Of a DNA stretch of 14,278 bases, positions 12,667-14,278 are shown piece by piece. The notes beneath the pieces are model-generated. The model was not told the origin of the DNA, did not search any database, and saw only the letters and a list, made by a program, of their open reading frames with translations. Both the position numbers and the translations under genes were made by a program. The DNA comes from CAZOVK01 sp964583165 (lineage in GTDB: Bacteria; Bacillota; Clostridia; Lachnospirales; WRAX01): assembly GCA_964583165.1 (NCBI GenBank), contig CAZOVK010000059.1:1-14278 (forward strand), in the 5' to 3' direction. Position 1 is the stretch's first letter; each line of letters begins with the position of its first letter.

Positions 12667-13863
12667 ATGAATATATTAGTTCTTAACTGCGGCAGCTCGT
12701 CGCTCAAATATCAGCTTGTCGACATGACAAACGAACACGTTCTCGCAAGCGGTCTTTGCGAGCGTATCGGCATCGCCGGCCCAAAATTCAAGCATGTACC
12801 CGCAGGCAAGCCCGATTATCGCGCTGAGCCAAAGATGGACAACCACGCCGAAGCCATATCTGTCGTTTTAGCGGCGCTTGTTGACAAAAACCACGGCGTA
12901 ATCAAGAGCGTAGAAGAAATCTCGGCTATCGGCCACCGCGTTGTTCACGGCGGCGAGTATTTCTCCGATTCGGTACTTATTACAGACGCTGTTAAAGAGG
13001 CAATCAAGAAATGCGCGGAGCTTGCGCCGCTTCACAACCCGCCGAACCTCACGGGTATAGAGGCCTGCGAACAACTCATGCCGGGCAAGCCGCAAGTGGC
13101 CGTTTTCGATACGGCGTTTCATCAGACAATGCCTGATAAGGCATATCTCTATGCGATTCCGTACGAACTATATGAGCAATACAAAATTCGCCGCTACGGC
13201 TTCCACGGCACAAGCCACAAGTATGTAGCGCAGCGCACGGCGAAGTTCCTTGTGAAACCGCTTGAAGAATTGCGCATAATCACTTGCCACTTAGGCAATG
13301 GCGCGAGTGTTTGTGCGATTAAATACGGTCAATCCGTTGATACGAGCATGGGCTTTACACCGCTTGAAGGTCTTGCAATGGGCACACGCAGCGGCGACAT
13401 TGACCCCGCCGTTATCGCCTATGTGATGGAAAAGGAACAAATGACGGCTAAGGAAGTCGAAAACATGCTGAACAAGAAATCGGGCGTGCTCGGTATTTCG
13501 GGTGTATCGTCTGACTTCCGTGACATTGAAGGCGCGGCAGAAGCGGGTAATGACCGCGCAAAGAAAGCGCTCGAAGTCTTTTATTACCGCGTAGCTAAAT
13601 ATGTTGGCGCATACGCGGCGGCTATGGGTGGCGTTGACGCGATTGTATTTACGGCAGGTCTTGGCGAGAACAGCGCAGAAGCGCGTGAGAAGATTTGTTC
13701 GTACTTGGGCTATCTCGGTCTGAATGTTGACCACAACAAGAACAACACACGCGGCAAGGAAGTCGATTTCTCAACGAAATCCAGCACTGTCCGCGGTCTT
13801 GTAATCCCGACGAACGAAGAAATCATGATTGCGCGCGACACCAACGCGCTCACACAGGCATAA
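12667..13863 (+). CDS. ackA: Acetate kinase (AckA)
   Basis: This encodes 398 residues, the normal length. Family signatures run through the protein: MNILVLNCGSSSLKYQL at the N-terminus, GHRVVHGG, LAPLHNPPN, VFDTAFHQTMP, RYGFHGTSHKYV, CHLGNGASVCAI, DTSMGFTPLEGLAMGTRSGDIDP, FTAGLGENS and IPTNEEIMIARDT. It transfers phosphate from acetyl phosphate to ADP, giving acetate and ATP in the cytoplasm, and completes the pathway begun by Pta just upstream. The ATG at 12667 follows AGGGGGA (12653-12659). The 252-base structured gap from pta, with no obvious promoter of its own, suggests expression by read-through shaped by RNA structure, or from an unrecognised promoter. No unusual residues were noticed. 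Confidence 0.97.
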   Translation: MNILVLNCGSSSLKYQLVDMTNEHVLASGLCERIGIAGPKFKHVPAGKPDYRAEPKMDNHAEAISVVLAALVDKNHGVIKSVEEISAIGHRVVHGGEYFSDSVLITDAVKEAIKKCAELAPLHNPPNLTGIEACEQLMPGKPQVAVFDTAFHQTMPDKAYLYAIPYELYEQYKIRRYGFHGTSHKYVAQRTAKFLVKPLEELRIITCHLGNGASVCAIKYGQSVDTSMGFTPLEGLAMGTRSGDIDPAVIAYVMEKEQMTAKEVENMLNKKSGVLGISGVSSDFRDIEGAAEAGNDRAKKALEVFYYRVAKYVGAYAAAMGGVDAIVFTAGLGENSAEAREKICSYLGYLGLNVDHNKNNTRGKEVDFSTKSSTVRGLVIPTNEEIMIARDTNALTQA

Positions 13864-13878
13864 GCAGAAAATCTGGGC

Positions 13879-13905
13879 AGGGGATAATACCTCATGTCAT
13901 TCCCT
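13879..13905 (+). terminator. Weak hairpin after ackA
   Basis: AGGGGAT (13879-13885) can pair with ATTCCCT (13899-13905), seven pairs including one G-U, around a 13-base loop. It is followed only by TAATT, not a proper T-run. It may be a poor terminator or a processing stem; the support is limited. Confidence 0.25.
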
Positions 13906-13918
13906 TAATTGAAATTCA

Positions 13919-14041
13919 TGGCGGTTCTAGGTTCCGCGCCATCGTCTTGCGACGACGGCGCGGGGGGACGCCTGTTTTCGGATTATTCGCGGGAAGTACA
14001 CCCGCAAATAACCGCTCAAACAGGCGTAGCGCAACAGCGCT
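13919..14041 (+). repeat. Structured RNA-like element, copy B (after ackA)
   Basis: This is the second copy of the element at 12424-12545, with the same order of parts. HP1 (13934-13963) is CCGCGCC/GGCGCGG plus TCGTC/GACGA with one A-C mismatch and a TTGC loop. HP2 has a 10-bp outer stem (13968-13977 with 14018-14027), inner CGG/CCG, bulged A13982, TTATT/AATAA and GCGGG/CCCGC with a seven-base loop. HP3 is AGCGC, loop AACA, GCGCT (14028-14041). Compared with copy A, two HP2 pairs and one HP3 pair change on both sides and stay paired. The 13 bases at 13975-13987 and the 23 bases at 14001-14023 are identical to copy A. It ends 84 bases before the HisC-like gene, as copy A lies before ackA. Confidence 0.8.
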
Positions 14042-14125
14042 TACGTTCTGAGATTTGGTTACGATAGGTAGGGATTGATAGGGTAGCCTCCTTCCCATTT
14101 TTTGAATGTTTATGGGGGTATTGTT

Positions 14126-14278
14126 ATGATTAACATTTCACTGAACGAAAACCCGCACGGATGTTCGCCAAAGGCACGCGAGGCGGCAGTAGCCGCGTTG
14201 GAGTTTGCTCATCTCTACCCGGACGGCGGTTATACAAAACTTCGCGAAGGGTTGGCGGCTAAATATGGCATAGCCAAG
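14126..14278 (+). CDS. HisC-like aminotransferase, N-terminal part (cut by window end)
   Basis: The first 51 codons are present and the frame is open to the end of the window. The sequence INISLNENPHGCSPKAREAAVAALEFAHLYPDGGYTKLREGLAAKYGIA matches the N-terminus of class I/II pyridoxal-phosphate aminotransferases of the histidinol-phosphate type: LNENP, then a helix, then YPD..Y..LR..LA..YGI. The lysine that binds the cofactor lies beyond the window. It could be histidinol-phosphate aminotransferase (hisC) or a related enzyme such as CobD-like threonine-phosphate decarboxylase; the fragment cannot decide. The ATG follows GGGGGT (14114-14119) at about seven bases. The CCTCCTTCCC stretch at 14087-14096 could pair with that ribosome binding site. 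Confidence 0.85.
   Translation, partial: MINISLNENPHGCSPKAREAAVAALEFAHLYPDGGYTKLREGLAAKYGIAK

Noticed and set aside
13919..13966. Resemblance of the copy B leader (TCTAGGTTCCGC) to the 5' part of the ykkC/guanidine-I riboswitch
   Set aside because: The similarity is absent in copy A, and the second conserved ykkC segment (CTGGTCCGAGAG-like) is missing from both copies. The hairpin order also differs.
13916..14098. A 60-codon minus-strand reading frame with an arginine-rich end, overlapping copy B
   Set aside because: It lies across the GC-rich hairpins of the structured element, and its residues are explained by the stems. No ribosome binding site supports it. If the element is dispersed, similar spurious small genes would recur wherever it occurs.

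Overview
The window reads as a chromosomal segment of a motile, endospore-forming member of the Bacillota, class Clostridia. The evidence is the adjacent sporulation pair yqfC-yqfD, the conserved order yqfC-yqfD-phoH-pgpH-ybeY, a NdoA-type MazF, AGGAGGTGAT-like ribosome binding sites, frequent TTG/GTG starts, and an acetate-forming pta/ackA pair. No integrase, transposase, tRNA, rRNA or CRISPR array is visible. A finer taxonomic placement cannot be made from this sequence alone.

Region 1 (1-1700) is a run of small plus-strand genes: an unrecognised 90-residue protein, a cysteine-rich DUF3795 protein, a VOC/PhnB-like protein and a DUF1905 protein. It ends in an intrinsic terminator that lies almost back to back with the terminator of the convergent mazF gene.

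Region 2 (1705-2510) holds mazF on the minus strand with no antitoxin gene beside it. Divergent from it is a stand-alone TfoX C-terminal-domain gene, driven by a near-perfect extended -10 promoter. A 9-bp inverted repeat straddles that promoter's -10 and start point, and a strong terminator follows the gene.

Region 3 (2519-7636) is a tight operon: yqfC and yqfD (sporulation), phoH (P-loop ATPase), pgpH (membrane HD-domain c-di-AMP phosphodiesterase) and ybeY (rRNA maturation endonuclease).

Region 4 (7649-12414) starts with its own sigma-A-type promoter and carries cheR, cheA (with two tandem P2-like domains) and cheW. pta follows only 22 bases after cheW with no terminator between, so receptor methylation, chemotaxis signalling and acetyl-phosphate metabolism may share a transcript.

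Region 5 (12415-14278) carries ackA and the start of a HisC-like aminotransferase. The gaps before and after ackA each contain a copy of the same ~122-base element, folding into three consecutive hairpins. The stems differ between the copies but keep pairing through compensatory changes, while the internal loops are almost identical. I do not recognise it as a known RNA family. It is the most interesting object in the window: a candidate structured RNA or dispersed structured repeat.
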